From: Cunninghamella blakesleeana
Lineage: Eukaryota; Mucoromycota; Mucoromycetes; Mucorales; Cunninghamellaceae
Direction of reading: 5' to 3'
Length of the DNA: 64,000 nucleotides
Assembly: GCA_017871115.1 (NCBI GenBank)
Contig: JAFCIZ010000006.1
Span: 1,116,001-1,180,000 of the forward strand
Shown: piece by piece, positions 34,320 through 47,434 of the stretch
Position numbering within the stretch: position 1 is the first letter of the stretch
How the letters are laid out: each line of letters starts with the position of its first letter
Made by a program: the position numbers and the translations under genes
The notes under the pieces: generated by a model
The model's input: only the letters and a program-made list of their open reading frames with translations
What the model was told of the DNA's origin: nothing
Database searches by the model: none

Positions 34320-35240
34320 ATTATATAAAATATTATCTTAAAAATTTGACAAAGTAAAAAAAAACAAAAGAGAAAGAAAAATATTCTTTCCTATTTATAT
34401 TAAAACAATATTTTATTTTAGAGAGAGAGAGAAAGAAGTCATACGGTCAAGGATGTGCGGTTGCGGATGTGCGGTTGCGGATGTGCGTCTGTGGATGTGC
34501 GGTTGTGGATGTGCGTCTGTGGATGTGCGTCTGTGGATGTGCGGTTGTGGATGTGAGCTTGACCAATTAAAACAAAAGTTAAAAAAACTTTTTAAACACC
34601 GGTAGGATCATTATCCTGCGCGACAGGTGTAATATAATTGCAGGATTAAAGAGATATTTCAGTAACCGCAATGTAAAATAAATATAATAAGAAAATTTAA
34701 AAAGTAATTTAAATTTGAGTTGTTGAAAAATATTTAAGTAAATAAATATAAAAATAAAAATAAAATAAAATAATATAGTTTGTTATAAAAAATAGATAAA
34801 TTCAGTAATTTGAATGAGTTATAAGTAAAATAAGTTAAAATTATAAAATATGATTTATAAAGTGGACAAGTTCAATAATTATTTAATAGATAATAATTTA
34901 TTATAAAAATTTGACAATTTAAAAGAAAGAAAGAGAGAAAAATTGGTTCTATTTATATTTAAAAAAAAATTAAAATTTATAAGGATCGGGTAAGGAACAA
35001 AAGCACCTTGGTGTTTTTGCACCAGTAGCACAAAGTCAATTCAAAAAAGGAAAGAAAAATCAGAGAGCGTTATTGCTAACAATAAAAAAAAACAAAATAA
35101 TAATTACGTGTAAAATATAAGCAAAAGTTTAATGACCGCCGAGTAAAATAGTAGTAAAGGTTTAAAATGATTTTGATCAGTATTGCATAAAAATATTTTA
35201 AGTAAATAAATATAATAAAATAAAATAATATATAAAAATA
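34320..35240 (+). repeat. two degenerate ~0.5 kb blocks
   Basis: Segment 34320-34400 resembles 34865-34965 (GGACAA, TTATTATA, AAAAATTTGACAA, AAAGAGAAAG or GAAAGAGAGAAA, TTTATATT). Segment 34665-34780 resembles 35128-35235 (ACCGC, GTAAAATA, TTTGA, AAATATTT, AAGTAAATAAATATA, ATAAAATAAAATAATATA). The same order at roughly 0.5 kb spacing suggests an ancient tandem duplication. Confidence 0.5.
34451..34562 (+). repeat. 14-bp minisatellite, eight units, inside an inverted repeat
   Basis: Eight tandem units of GGATGTGCGGTTGC or GGATGTGCGTCTGT type; the last is altered to GGATGTGAGCTTGA. It is one of the few GC-rich stretches in the desert. GGTCAAG (34445-34451) and CTTGACC (34558-34564) flank it as a perfect 7-bp inverted repeat. 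Confidence 0.9.
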
Positions 35241-35928
35241 AAAAAAATAAAAATATCATTTTTAATGTCATATCCAACATTGAAAGTGTAAATAATAATT
35301 TTGCTGACAGAAATGATATAAGAAGTAATAAAAATATTCGAGCAATGGGAGTGCAAGTTTGATTTACAAAACGATCTAAGCAGATTCATCGCGCAACATT
35401 AAATGCAACTTAGAATATATAAAATAAAAAAATAAATCAAAAATAAATCATTTTATTAAATTAAAAATATAAAAAAAATAAATAGGAAAACTTTTTTTAA
35501 AAACAAGTGATCGAGTTATAGTAAAACGATGGCTGCATAATAACGATAAAAGGTATCAGCTTTGAAAGAGTTCGACTAAACTCAATCTCGTACAATGATG
35601 CGTTTTATTATTAATTTTTGTGCCATCGTTAGTTTAAAATGTACCATTGGACCCCCTATTTTAGCTATATTTTATATCAGTAAAGTAGTTTAGAAAACAG
35701 CTATTACTTATTTTATAACTAAGCAATATTTTCTGTTTTGTTAAATAATAATAAAAATAAACTATAGTTTGAATATAGAATATATAAATAGTTAAATCTG
35801 AATTTGAGTTAATAGATATTATTTTATATTTATGCAATTAAAGAATCAATAAAAGCATTAAATCAATGTTTGGGTTAATGTTTATGTAAATTATAATTGG
35901 TATTTAAATAATGTAAAGATGTCAACAA

Positions 35929-36001
<73 letters not shown>

Positions 36002-37483
36002 TATGTGCTTAATAAAATATTTTTGTTTCTAATTTTTTTCAAAAAAAATATGCAGTATTTGAATTAGTCCATAAATACTTAAGTTTACTCTAAAATTTTA
36101 CGTCGATAGGTCAATTATCTGTAAAACTAAATAGATATTAAACTTGAAAACGGTTCTGTAAATAAATCCGCAGATATTCGAGATCATATTATTGTTATTT
36201 TTAAAACTCATGTCAATCAATTAATTATCTGTGAAATGATCACCATTATTGTAATATATATGATAATAACGACTAAAAGTAATAATGATAATGAAAATAG
36301 TAATAGTAATTATAATAATAGTAGTTTTTTTCAGGGTTGTATTGTTTTTGTATATGCTGTATCTTAATACTTACCTACCAAGTAGTTAAAAAATTGCGGC
36401 AAAGTGATTCGACAAAAAAATCAAATATTTGCATAATAAAAAAACTATATTGATTTCATACACAATGTTTATAATTTTAAAAAAATCGTCCATAATTGAA
36501 TTATTTATATATTCTGTAACTTAATATATATATATATATAGATCAGTAAAAAAAAAATTGAAGTAGGATAGTATAGTATTAAATCAAAAATAAATACGGA
36601 ACGATAAAATAATATACATGATAATAATACTATGTATATAACTTATATATATATTCAAAAAAAAGCAACAAAAGCCCAATATTTGTTCACTTCCGAAGAC
36701 CGAGCCTCCCCGCCCTCTCCATAATGGTAATAAAGGGGCATGGTTAGTTTATATAATAAAAAAAATTATTTACAGAAAAAAACAAAATAAAAAGACACAA
36801 GTTTGTTTAATTTTTTTTTAAAACTGCTAGAAGAAAAACCGTTCGATTGAGTAAAATATCACTTTTTACTTTTATTTTTAAAAAGTAAAAAAATCTATAT
36901 AATATATACTAATAAAAAAAAGTGAATAAATTTCATTCTTTTTTTTCCAATAGAAAAACTTAAAAAACATCCTAATCAGGCAATATATACTTTTTTTTCA
37001 GTACTAAACCAATACTTTTTTTTTTTATAATATATAAACAGTTTTATGTCGGGGAGTATCGGTATGCATTACAAATGATCTTCGAAGATCGATGATATTT
37101 ACCAGGAAGAAGTGTGTTATTATTATTTATTTATGAATTGTAAATTTATTTTATAAAAGAAATCATTTTTATTTATATATTATCCATTGCTTGATATAAT
37201 AAAACATTATATATTTTATACATAATTTCCTACCAATAATACAAGTAAGAAAAAAATGTATTGCTTTAATTTTTTTCATTACAAATTTTTTATTATTATC
37301 AAAAAACCACTTTATATAATGATATTATAATCATTTCTAATATTTTATTACCTAACTGATAAGATCAAAAAAAAAATCAGATAAAAGTTTTATGTGGAGC
37401 TTAAAATTTTAATTTTATTATAAAAAGTCTATTTTTTCTCTCTTCTTTTTCTTTCAGTTTTATTTTATTTTAATTTTATATTA
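35241..37483. other. AT-rich gene desert, distal part and ABC transporter promoter
   Basis: No ORF with coding character. It has a long (TA)n tract followed by (AAT)n at about 35932-36001. A GC-rich patch lies at 36697-36721 (CGAAGACCGAGCCTCCCCGC and following) with AAAGGGGCAT at 36732, about 750 bp upstream of the ABC transporter start. TATGTCGGGG at 37045-37054 is the reverse complement of CCCCGACATA at 29628. These are the only candidate control sites I see. Confidence 0.45.
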
Positions 37484-38077
37484 ATGTTTCAATGTTATAA
37501 TTCTGAAGGCTGGGTAATTTTTTTTTATTTTCCTTTTATTATATTATTATTGTTAAATTATATTTAAAGTTTTAACTTTTATGTATACGCGTATTCTTAG
37601 GGACCATTCTCTATAATATATGAGCCAGACTTTACGCCTTGCTTTTTGAATGAGTAATTTTTTATATACCTCTATGAATGTACATACAAGATATACAAGA
37701 TATTGTTTGATACTGACTGCTATTTGAAAATCTTATTTGTTATATAGTATTGTACTTAGTATACCATCACTTTATATTATATTGTTTGGATTTATACGAT
37801 GTAGAAATTTGCACAAACTAAAACCTTTAAAATTGACTGGAGACTGGTTATATTTTTCAAAAATAGTAATGTATTAAATGATAATAAAAATAATAGTAAT
37901 ACAAGTCAGAATGAAAGGCAAACTAAGTTGAATACTACTGTTTTCATTTATACATTGTAGACAACACTAATGCTCATTCTTTTTACAAGCATATTATTTG
38001 TTATTCTAAATGGTAACCATCCATGGTCTGATCTTAATTGGGTGACTTTGGTAATCAATTTAATACTTGCTAATGTA

Positions 38078-38108
<31 letters not shown>

Positions 38109-38668
38109 TATATTTCTATAAAATCATTATGAACATTTTCAGTTTATTTTATTATTGTATTTATTGCCATATAATAACTATAGGTATTTGTAATATATTT
38201 ACACCATATGGAATATATGAGAAATCGTATTCAATCAAGTGTTCTTTTATTTTATTGGCTAATATATTTAATTGTTGGTGGTATTAAAATATGGTCATTA
38301 TTCAATAGAGGTGAATTACATGATTTAAAAAACAATATTTATGTGATTAACTATTTACTTGCGATTATCATTTTTATACTGGAAAATCGACAAAAACCAA
38401 AGAAACAAGGCATTGAATTAAGTGATGTAATTCCATATAATTAGCAAAGTATATACATACTTGTATATGCAGACATATATGTTTACTTTGTATTACTTTA
38501 CGTATTTATTATTATTTTTAAATTTATAATAGGATGATGATGATATATATAATGTAGAAGAAAATGCCAATATATTTTCAAGATTAGTATTTTATTGGAT
38601 GACTCCATTGATTCAAAAAGGTTACAAAAGACCCTTAACAGAAAAAGATATGTGGCAAGTATTTATAT

Positions 38669-38722
<54 letters not shown>

Positions 38723-41700
38723 ATGTCTAAAATAGGATTAATAATGTTTTTATTTATTAATTTACTATAGGCAGCTTCGTAGTGATGACCGGCCACGTTT
38801 ATTAAGTGAAGAATTTCAAAAACATTGGGAAAAAGAGTTACAGCGTGAAAGGTGATTTACTTTTTATTTTGTTTTTTGAAAATATATAGGAACGTATGTT
38901 TTTAATTACTCTTTATACTTTATTTTTCATTTTTTTAAATATATTTAGACCTTCTTTGTCTCGAGCGCTAGGAAAAATATGTGGTAGAGACTTTATTATT
39001 GCGGCGGTAATAAATAGAATAAAAGTAAAATAATGAGCTGTTTATAAATATATAATTTGCTAAAATCCTCTTATCTATCTATCTATCTATAACTTTTTTT
39101 ATTTCAGGTTTTTAAGTTTATCAAAGACATACTTCAATATACGCAACCAATCCTTATGAAAAGTTTAATACTTTGGGCAGCAAGTTATCTTACAGATCAA
39201 CCTTTTCCAGCTTATCAGGGTATCATGCTGGCAGTTGGTATGCTTATTTCTTCAGTTGTGCAAATAATATCTCTTATGATATACTTCCATTTATGTATTG
39301 GGACTGGTATTAAAGTGAACATTATATTAGTAACAGCAATTTATCGCAAGTCGTTAGTTTTAAGTAATGACAATCGGCAAGCATATACTGTTGGTGAAGT
39401 AGGTTTATAATTTAATAAATAAAATAACATAAATGAGTATATATTATTTTATATTTATTTTATTTGTCATTTTTATTTATTTTTGTATTAGATAGTTAAT
39501 CGTATGGCAGTAGACTCAGCAAGACTTTCTGCTATTTTTGAGCATCTACATAATTGTAATAAAATATAATATAAAATAGAGTATCATAACATAATATACT
39601 ATTTTTAAATTTAAAATTAATACATTTTCTTATTTTTTTAACATAGTATGGAGCTGTCCTATTCAAGTTCTTTTAGCTCTTTTCTTCTTATGGCAAAGCA
39701 TGGGACCAAGCATATGGGCTGGTGTTGGTGTCCTTATATTGGCTATTCCTGTAAATATACAGATATCAAGAGCGATGCGTCGTCAGCAAAAAAAACAAAT
39801 GAAGAACAATGATGATAGAATAAAATTAATGGTAATAGTATATACATACATATATACATACATAAACATATAATTAAATGTTCATTATTATTATATTTAT
39901 TAACTATATTATATATAATTTCCTTTTAACTTTGCCTTCCCGAATAGAATGAAGTTTTGAATGGTATCAAAGTGATTAAATTATATGCATGGGAAAAACC
40001 TTTTATAGAAAAAATTGAGTTCATCAGAAACAATTTAGAATTAAAAACACTTAAAAAAATTGGCATATTATCTGCATATCAAAATTTTGCTTGGTGGTCA
40101 GTTCCTTTTTTTGTTACTATCGCAACATTCTCTGTGTACATTGCTACTTCAACACAGCCATTAACAAATGATATCATATTTGTTGCCATATCATTGTTCA
40201 GCATGCTACAATTTCCTTTAACAATGTTTCCTGAAATTTTTTCTAATGTAATTGAAGCACATGTATCATTGATTCGTATTGAAGACTATTTAAAATCAAA
40301 TGAATTGGATTCAAATGCTATAGTACGAGAAGATTACAGAAATATTTCAGATTGGACATTAAATACACCACTGATCGATATTCAACAAGGTACATTTAAA
40401 TGGAATACTAAATCAGAATTACCTTCATTGGAAAATATTGACATTCAGGTTAAAAAAGGAGAGTTAGTCTCTGTTGTGGGAAGAGTTGGATCTGGAAAAT
40501 CAACACTTATTAGTGCTCTTCTAGGTGATATTACTAAAGTAAATGGAACTGTACACTTACGTGGATCAGTTGCTTATTGTTCTCAGCAATCTTATATTAT
40601 TAATGCAACAGTGCGTGATAATATTTTATTTGGTTATGAATATGATGCTATGTTTTATGATAAAGTGATAAAAGCCTGTTGTTTAGAAGAAGATTTACAA
40701 ATCCTTTCTTTTGGTGATCAAACTGAAATTGGAGAACGTGGTATCAATCTTTCAGGTAAAATATAAAATAAACTAAATAAAAAAATGTGTGCATTTTTTA
40801 TTTATTTATATATTTCAAACTTAAAACCTATATTAATCTGTATTATTTCTTCCTTTTATATACATTAGGTGGACAAAAAGCTCGTATATCTTTAGCTCGT
40901 GCCTTATATGCTCGTGCAGATATATATTTATTAGATGACCCTCTTAGTGCTGTTGATGCCCATGTTGGAAAGCGTTTGTTTGATAATGTAATTGGGCCGA
41001 ATGGTTTATTGAAAACAAAAGCAAGACTTTTAGTTACTCATGTAATTGGATATTTACCTTTAACTGATAAAATTGTAATGCTCCATGAGGGAAAAGTAAT
41101 TCTAAATGGAACGTATGATCAGTTAATATCCAGTGAAACAGAATTGTATTATATAATGACAAATAATGGTCAAGATGAAACTAATATCAATAACGATATC
41201 AATCAACACGAAAGCAATTCAACGCATGATGATACAAGTGATGACGATAGTATCAATAATCTTAAACAAATGCTTAGAAGAAAAAGAAGATCAAGCAATG
41301 TTAGCATTTTATCAGCAATCAGTTCATTATTACAGCCATGCCACGATGAAGAAGAATGGGGGCCATCAAATCAGGCAAATAATGGAAAAAAAGCAATTAA
41401 AGAAAATAGCAAAACGGAAGATGAAGAAGATGCAGTTGGGAATTTGATATCAGTAGAAAAAAGTGCTAAAGGTGAAGTTGATTTACAAGTATACAAAAAA
41501 TATTTTAAATCCTTATCATGGCTTGGCGTTATCGCTGCATTATCGTTTCAAATGATTTCTCAAGGTTGTCAAGTGGGTTCTAACGTTTGGTTAAAAAAAT
41601 GGGCAAGCATAAATGAACAAAGTGGTGGTGCAAGCCAGCATCAATGGTCATATTTATTAATATATGCAACAATTGCTTGGTCATCTACTATTTTTACAGT

Positions 41701-43418
41701 GTTACAGAGCGTCATTTTAAGGGTTTATTGTACTATCCGATCAGCTAAGTTACTTCATTTTGGCATGTTAAATACTATAATGCATTGTTCGAGTCAATTT
41801 TTTGACACTACACCATTAGGCAGAATTATCAACAGATTTTCAAGAGATCAGCAAGTTGTAGATGAAGTATTACCACGATTTCTTGCTGGGTTTGTTCGTG
41901 TATTTCCAACTTTAGTGGCAACTATATTAGTTATTGGCTTTTCATACCCTCTCTTTATTATTATCATTATACCGCTTTCCTTATTATACTACCGTATACA
42001 GAAATATTATTTGGCATCATCTCGTGAACTAAAACGCTTAGCATCAACCACAAGAGGCCCTATTTATTCTCATTTTCAAGAAACGATTGCTGGTGTATCG
42101 ACAATTCGTGCATATAACCAACAACAAAGATTTATTTATCAGAATGAAGTTAAACTAACTGTCAATCAACGAGCTAATTATACTTCAACATCATGTAATC
42201 GGTGGTTAACACTAAGATTGGAATTGTTAGGGTCGTTAGTTATTTTTTCTGCCGCCATCCTATCTGTTTTTAATGTATTGTATAAATCATACGAATCTAA
42301 TCAATCGAATGATAATGGGCTATTATTTATAGCTACTGTGGTGAAAGGCACTAGCAATGGTGTTGATCCTGGTTTGGTTGGATTAACTTTAACTTATGCT
42401 TTAGGTATATCAACAATACTTACTAGGGTAATTCAATCCTATTGTCAAATCGATACAAATATTATATCAGTTGAACGAATTAAGGAATATTCAGAATTAC
42501 CTACAGAAAAATATAATGGAACGATTATACCACCTAAAACATGGCCACAGCATGGGAAAATTGTATTCAAGAATTTTTCAACTAGATATCGACAAGGTTT
42601 ACCTTTGTGTGTTAATGATATATCATTTACTATTAATCCATGTGAAAAGATTGGTATTGTTGGTAGAACAGGAAGTGGTAAAAGTAGTTTAGTATCCTCC
42701 TTATTTAGAATTATTGAAGCAGCAGATGGCGCCATATATATAGATGATTTACCTATTGCTGAGATTGGATTATTTGATTTAAGATCACGACTATCTATTA
42801 TTCCTCAAGACCCTGTTTTATTAATTGGTACAATTAGATCAAATTTAGATCCTTTTGGCATTCATGATGATAGTACTTTATGGTCGGTATTGACCCATGC
42901 TCATTTACACGATGCAATTAAGAAAATGGATGGTCAGTTAGATGCTGAAGTTTTAGAAGGTGGTCAAAATATATCACAAGGAGAAAGACAGCTTATATGT
43001 TTAGCTCGTAGTTTATTAAGAAAAAGCAAGATTATTGTTTTAGACGAAGCTACTTCAAGTGTTGATTTTGATACTGATCGTCGTATTCAAAATACTATTC
43101 GTTCTGAATTCTCTGACTCTACCATCCTCACAATAGCTCACAGGGTAAGTCTTTTTTTTTTTAATAATAATAATGTAATGAATTATAATATGATTATTAT
43201 TTTTATTATTATTTGTTGACCATTTTTTTTTTATTTAATAGATTAATACTATTGCTGATTATGATCGTGTTATTGTTTTAGATCAGGGAAAAATTAAAGA
43301 ATTTGACACTCCGTATAATTTATTAACAAGAGAAGATGGCCATTTCAAATCTATGTGTGAAAAGAGTGGTGAATATTCCAAAATCTTAGCTATAGCTACA
43401 TCAAAGCATGTTGAATAA
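37484..43418 (+). CDS. ABC transporter, ABCC/MRP (Ycf1-like) full-size
   Basis: Fourteen exons: 37484-37513, 37601-37653, 37748-37865, 37961-38074, 38184-38426, 38533-38658, 38775-38851, 38949-39006, 39108-39398, 39492-39555, 39647-39831, 39948-40755, 40869-43144 and 43242-43418, giving 1539 residues. An N-terminal TMD0 is present (GPFSIIYEPDFTPCFLN, helices to about residue 190), then TMD1, NBD1, TMD2 and NBD2. NBD1 has Walker A GRVGSGKST (about 631-639), LSGGQKARISLARALY and a degenerate Walker B LLDDPLSAVD. NBD2 has GRTGSGKSS (about 1321), signature ISQGERQLICLARSLL and VLDEATSSVD. This asymmetry is usual for MRPs. The family exports or sequesters glutathione and metal conjugates, often at the vacuole. 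An acidic, Ser-rich linker (about 825-910) with RRKRRSS may be phosphoregulated. The substrate is not deducible. Confidence 0.95.
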
Positions 43419-43686
43419 TATTTATGTATTTTTATTTATTTGTTTATTTTAATAAATTCTCAATTTATAGTCATATATAATATCATAATATATATATATA
43501 TATAATATAAAATGTTAAATTTATTAAAAATGGCAACATTGAAAAAAAATCATTCATGCTCATGTGATTTGAATCTCAGTCATTTTTTTTTTATCTCGGT
43601 TTCGGTAATCAGTTTTTTTCCCTCTTTTTCTTTCAATTTATTTTTTCATTCACTTTTATTTTTTCATTTTTTATTTTTATACTGTT

Positions 43687-44298
43687 ATGGAGCAATCTGT
43701 ATCTAAATTAGCCAAAGGAATTTATTCAACCTTAAGAAATAGTGTATTAGAAACCTCTTCATGGAGATCAGCTTATGCACAAATGGAAGCAGACTCGGAG
43801 AATGAAGATGACGATACCAATTATAATAATAGAAATACAACTATGTCCAATAGTCTCTTTTATTCTATACCGCAACAGTATGGAGAGGAAAGCATTCCAT
43901 TAACTGAATCACATGGTTATTCAGATAGAAGCCAACTTGTGTTTAGCCATGAAGGGTCAGATGACGACGATAGTGATGATAATATTAATAATATCAATAA
44001 CAGTGAATGGACTACTTCTCAGCAATTAGAATACTCAAACTATGAAGAAAGTCCCGTAAGATATAAATATAATTGATAAATATAATACTATTTTTTTTTA
44101 ATTTTTTTTATCTTTCTTATTCTTTCCTCTCTCTCTATTCATTTTAAATTTATATATTAAATAGAAACCATCAGCTATTTATCTTGATATTCCTTCAACT
44201 CAAACTACTTCCCAACAACCTAAAACATTATCAGAATCTCTATTACCTACAACGGCTGCGGTAAATGATAAGAATATTAAAAGAGATAAGAGACATTC

Positions 44299-44331
<33 letters not shown>

Positions 44332-46456
44332 AGTATCTGTACGTATTTATAGAATCTAACTATAATCATGTATATATTTATATTTATATTTTTACTCTAT
44401 TAGATTCCTTCTAGTATAGTTAGTGTGAAAAATAGTGAACAAAAATTAAGAGATCCTTTTTTCGCAATAGTTTATGCTGTCTCTTTCCTTATATATTTTT
44501 TATCTGGGCTTATCATATTATTTACAACTAACGTAATCAAAAATATCGTTAATAATGTTAATAGTAATGGGTATAAAGTTGATCAATATATTAACGCTTT
44601 ACTTTTTTATTATATTTGATCCAACTTTTTTTGAATAGTCCCATTCTCTTGAAAGTTATGCAAAAGGAACAACTTTTAATACGATAAAGGATAGTGCAGG
44701 TAAATATGTAATAATAAAATTAATAACAATTACACAAGTATCATTCCTAACATAAAATATTACTATAGGGCTATTATCTGTTATGATGCTAATAGCTTTA
44801 GTCGTTGGAACAATATGGATTTATGTACTTCGGACACTTACTAAGGTAAAAAAAATATATAATAAAAATATCTTTTATTTTATTTTATTTGATTAATATC
44901 ATTATATTTATATTAATTTTTATGTTTAAATTTGATTTTTATGTTTGATTTTTTTAGACAATTGTTTGGGGTACTATTATTGGCGTTCCATTAGTATTTA
45001 CAAGTATATTCATCTGGTCATTAATCGAATCATTACACAACCATTATTTTTATGAAAATGAAGTAACAAAACAAGATCCTAGGTATAAATAAATAAATAC
45101 ATACATACATTCATATATAAATGCATTTTTTTATTACCTATTGACCAAAAAAACTAACCATATATATATATAAACCATATTAGTTTAACGGTCATGTCAT
45201 TTATTCCTTTAATATTGGGCAGCATATATACTTATTTAGTATTCAATAGTCGTCATAGGATTCAAAAAACCATATCAGTCATTGAGGTAAATTAAATAAA
45301 TGATTTTTTTTGGATGATACTATAATTTATTAATCATATGTATTTTTCTTATTTTTATTTTCTTATTTTATGTGGATATAGTTGGCATGTGATGTACTAC
45401 GTTATAATCCTGGTATTATTTTGGTCTCATTTATTCTGATGTGTGTATTCATAATATTTACTATTGTTTGGATGGTTCTGTTTAATCGATTATGGTTAAT
45501 AGGTTATTTAAAAAAGGAAACAACATCAGGTAATAATAAATAAATATTTTAATAAATGTAAGTCATTTTTATTCTTAATTTTTTTTTACTTATTTAATTA
45601 ATTTAACTATCCCTATGTAGGCGCTATTTGGGTTGTTAATGATAATGCATATTTACTTGCTACTTTTTATATATTTATATACTTATGGACATCAGCTATT
45701 TTAATTAATATGCAGAGGTAAACATACTATATAAATGAGCATAATTATATAAAGATTTTAAGAAAAAAGAATGTTTTAATAATAATTTTATTTTTATTTT
45801 ATTTTATTTTTTAGATTCGCTTTATCTGCAATAACTGCTGACTGGTATTTTCATAGGTAATAAAAATAAAATGCTTTTGAATATAAAAAAAATAATATAA
45901 AAAAATAAAATAAAAGATAAACACTATTATAATTTAAAAATAATTTTGATTATTATGTTAATATATTAATATAGGCATACATCCAATAGTCAGGCTAATG
46001 AAAAAACATGGCAGTTAGCATTAAGAAGAGCTGCAACTATTTCTTTTGGAACTTTAGCTTTTGGAGGTCTTATATTATCTATTGTACAGTTTTTACATAT
46101 AGCCACAGGGACCATGAAAAAAGTAATTTTATATAATTGTACATAATTATAACAATAATATATAACATTAATAATAACACTAACTGTAATAATATTAACA
46201 TATTTTTTCGATATTAGTATGTTAAGAAAAGCAGACCATTTGTATCAATTATAACAATGATCATATCGTATATTGAAGCGAGTATTAATCAAATAAATCA
46301 TTATGTTATTGGATTAGCCGGTATCACTGGCGATGGATTTTGTTCATCTGCAAGATCGGGAACGAAAATATTTCGTAGAAATTTGATATCTGGTTTAGTT
46401 GGAGGTAAAAAATGTGGTAATGAGCGTAGAGTTTATTATAATATATTAATCGCATC

Positions 46457-46489
<33 letters not shown>

Positions 46490-46846
46490 AGATCTTATTA
46501 CTAGGATGGTATTATATGTTGGAGCTCTTGTGATATCAATTGCGTCTGGGTTTGGTGGTTATATATTTGCAAGCCATAACCTTCATTCTTCTCATGGATT
46601 TATTATTGGTTTACTTGCCGCTATTGTACCATTGTATATGTCTCAGTTTTTTTCGTACACAATGATGAGCATGTAAGTTTTTTTTATAAAAAAAGTAAAG
46701 AAAAATAAACCAACAGTTACTAATCAATATATTTTTATTCACGATTACTTAGTGTGGATGCTACATTTTTATGCTATGCAATTGATTTAGATACTGGTAG
46801 TGTGCATCTCAGCGTAGCGCACGACGTATTTTCCGGATTCGATTAA
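43687..46846 (+). CDS. PNS1: choline transporter-like protein (Pns1/CTL family)
   Basis: Fourteen exons: 43687-44055, 44165-44260, 44404-44532, 44639-44699, 44769-44845, 44958-45082, 45184-45286, 45382-45529, 45621-45717, 45815-45856, 45975-46122, 46218-46404, 46492-46672 and 46753-46846, giving 618 residues. The first 175 residues are hydrophilic and acidic, with Asp/Asn runs. About ten membrane segments follow. The family C-terminal block is clear: RRAATISFGTLAFGGLILSI, ASINQINHYVIGLAGITGDG, FCSSARSG, and DATFLCYAIDLDTG near the end. Human CTL1 carries choline; yeast Pns1 function is unresolved. The exon 3 donor is taken at 44533; downstream GT sites are possible. The intron before exon 13 ends in a run of about 27 T. 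Confidence 0.9.
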
Positions 46847-47434
46847 ATTTTTAATCATGTAATTTATTTTTACTATTATTTCTTATTTATATTCTTCCCA
46901 ACTCTACAATATTTGTATATCTCATTATATTAATACTCTCTTGATAAATATCCGTAACCTTCTTTCCCTTTCCCTTTCCCTTTTTATATATATATATATA
47001 TATGTTTATATGTCCATAATTTATTTTATCAAAATAATATTCTTTTATAAATATATTTACTTTTTTATACATATTTGTATGCTATCTATTTTTATTATTA
47101 TTATTTAAAATATATGTATAATAAATAATTATTTAAATAATAATAAACTGATAGTGAAAAGACAAAATTTATGCAAATCAAATAGGAAAATCACATATTT
47201 CATTGTTATAAAATAAAATAAATTTTATATAAAAGATGTATTTTTATAGAAAGTTAAAAAACTAAAGAAAAAAAATTACTGTGTATTATATATATATATA
47301 TTACTAATAGCAAATAAATTATAAGTAAAGGTTATATTAATTATAAATAATTTCTATATATTTATATTTGAATAGAAATAATAGTAAGTGAATAAGAAAT
47401 AAAAGTTAATAAATAAATTAATAAAATAGTCAAA
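46847..47434. other. convergent intergenic region
   Basis: 3' ends of the Pns1-like and P5 ATPase genes face each other. AT-rich, with CCCTTTCCCTTTCCC at 46968-46982 and a (TA)n tract. No gene is seen. Confidence 0.55.

Noticed and set aside
35198..35389. 63-residue minus-strand ORF in the repeat nest
   Set aside because: Lies within a degenerate repeat block and has low-complexity composition.
32940..35400. CRISPR-like array
   Set aside because: Repeat spacing is irregular and units diverge; the surroundings are eukaryotic with spliceosomal introns.
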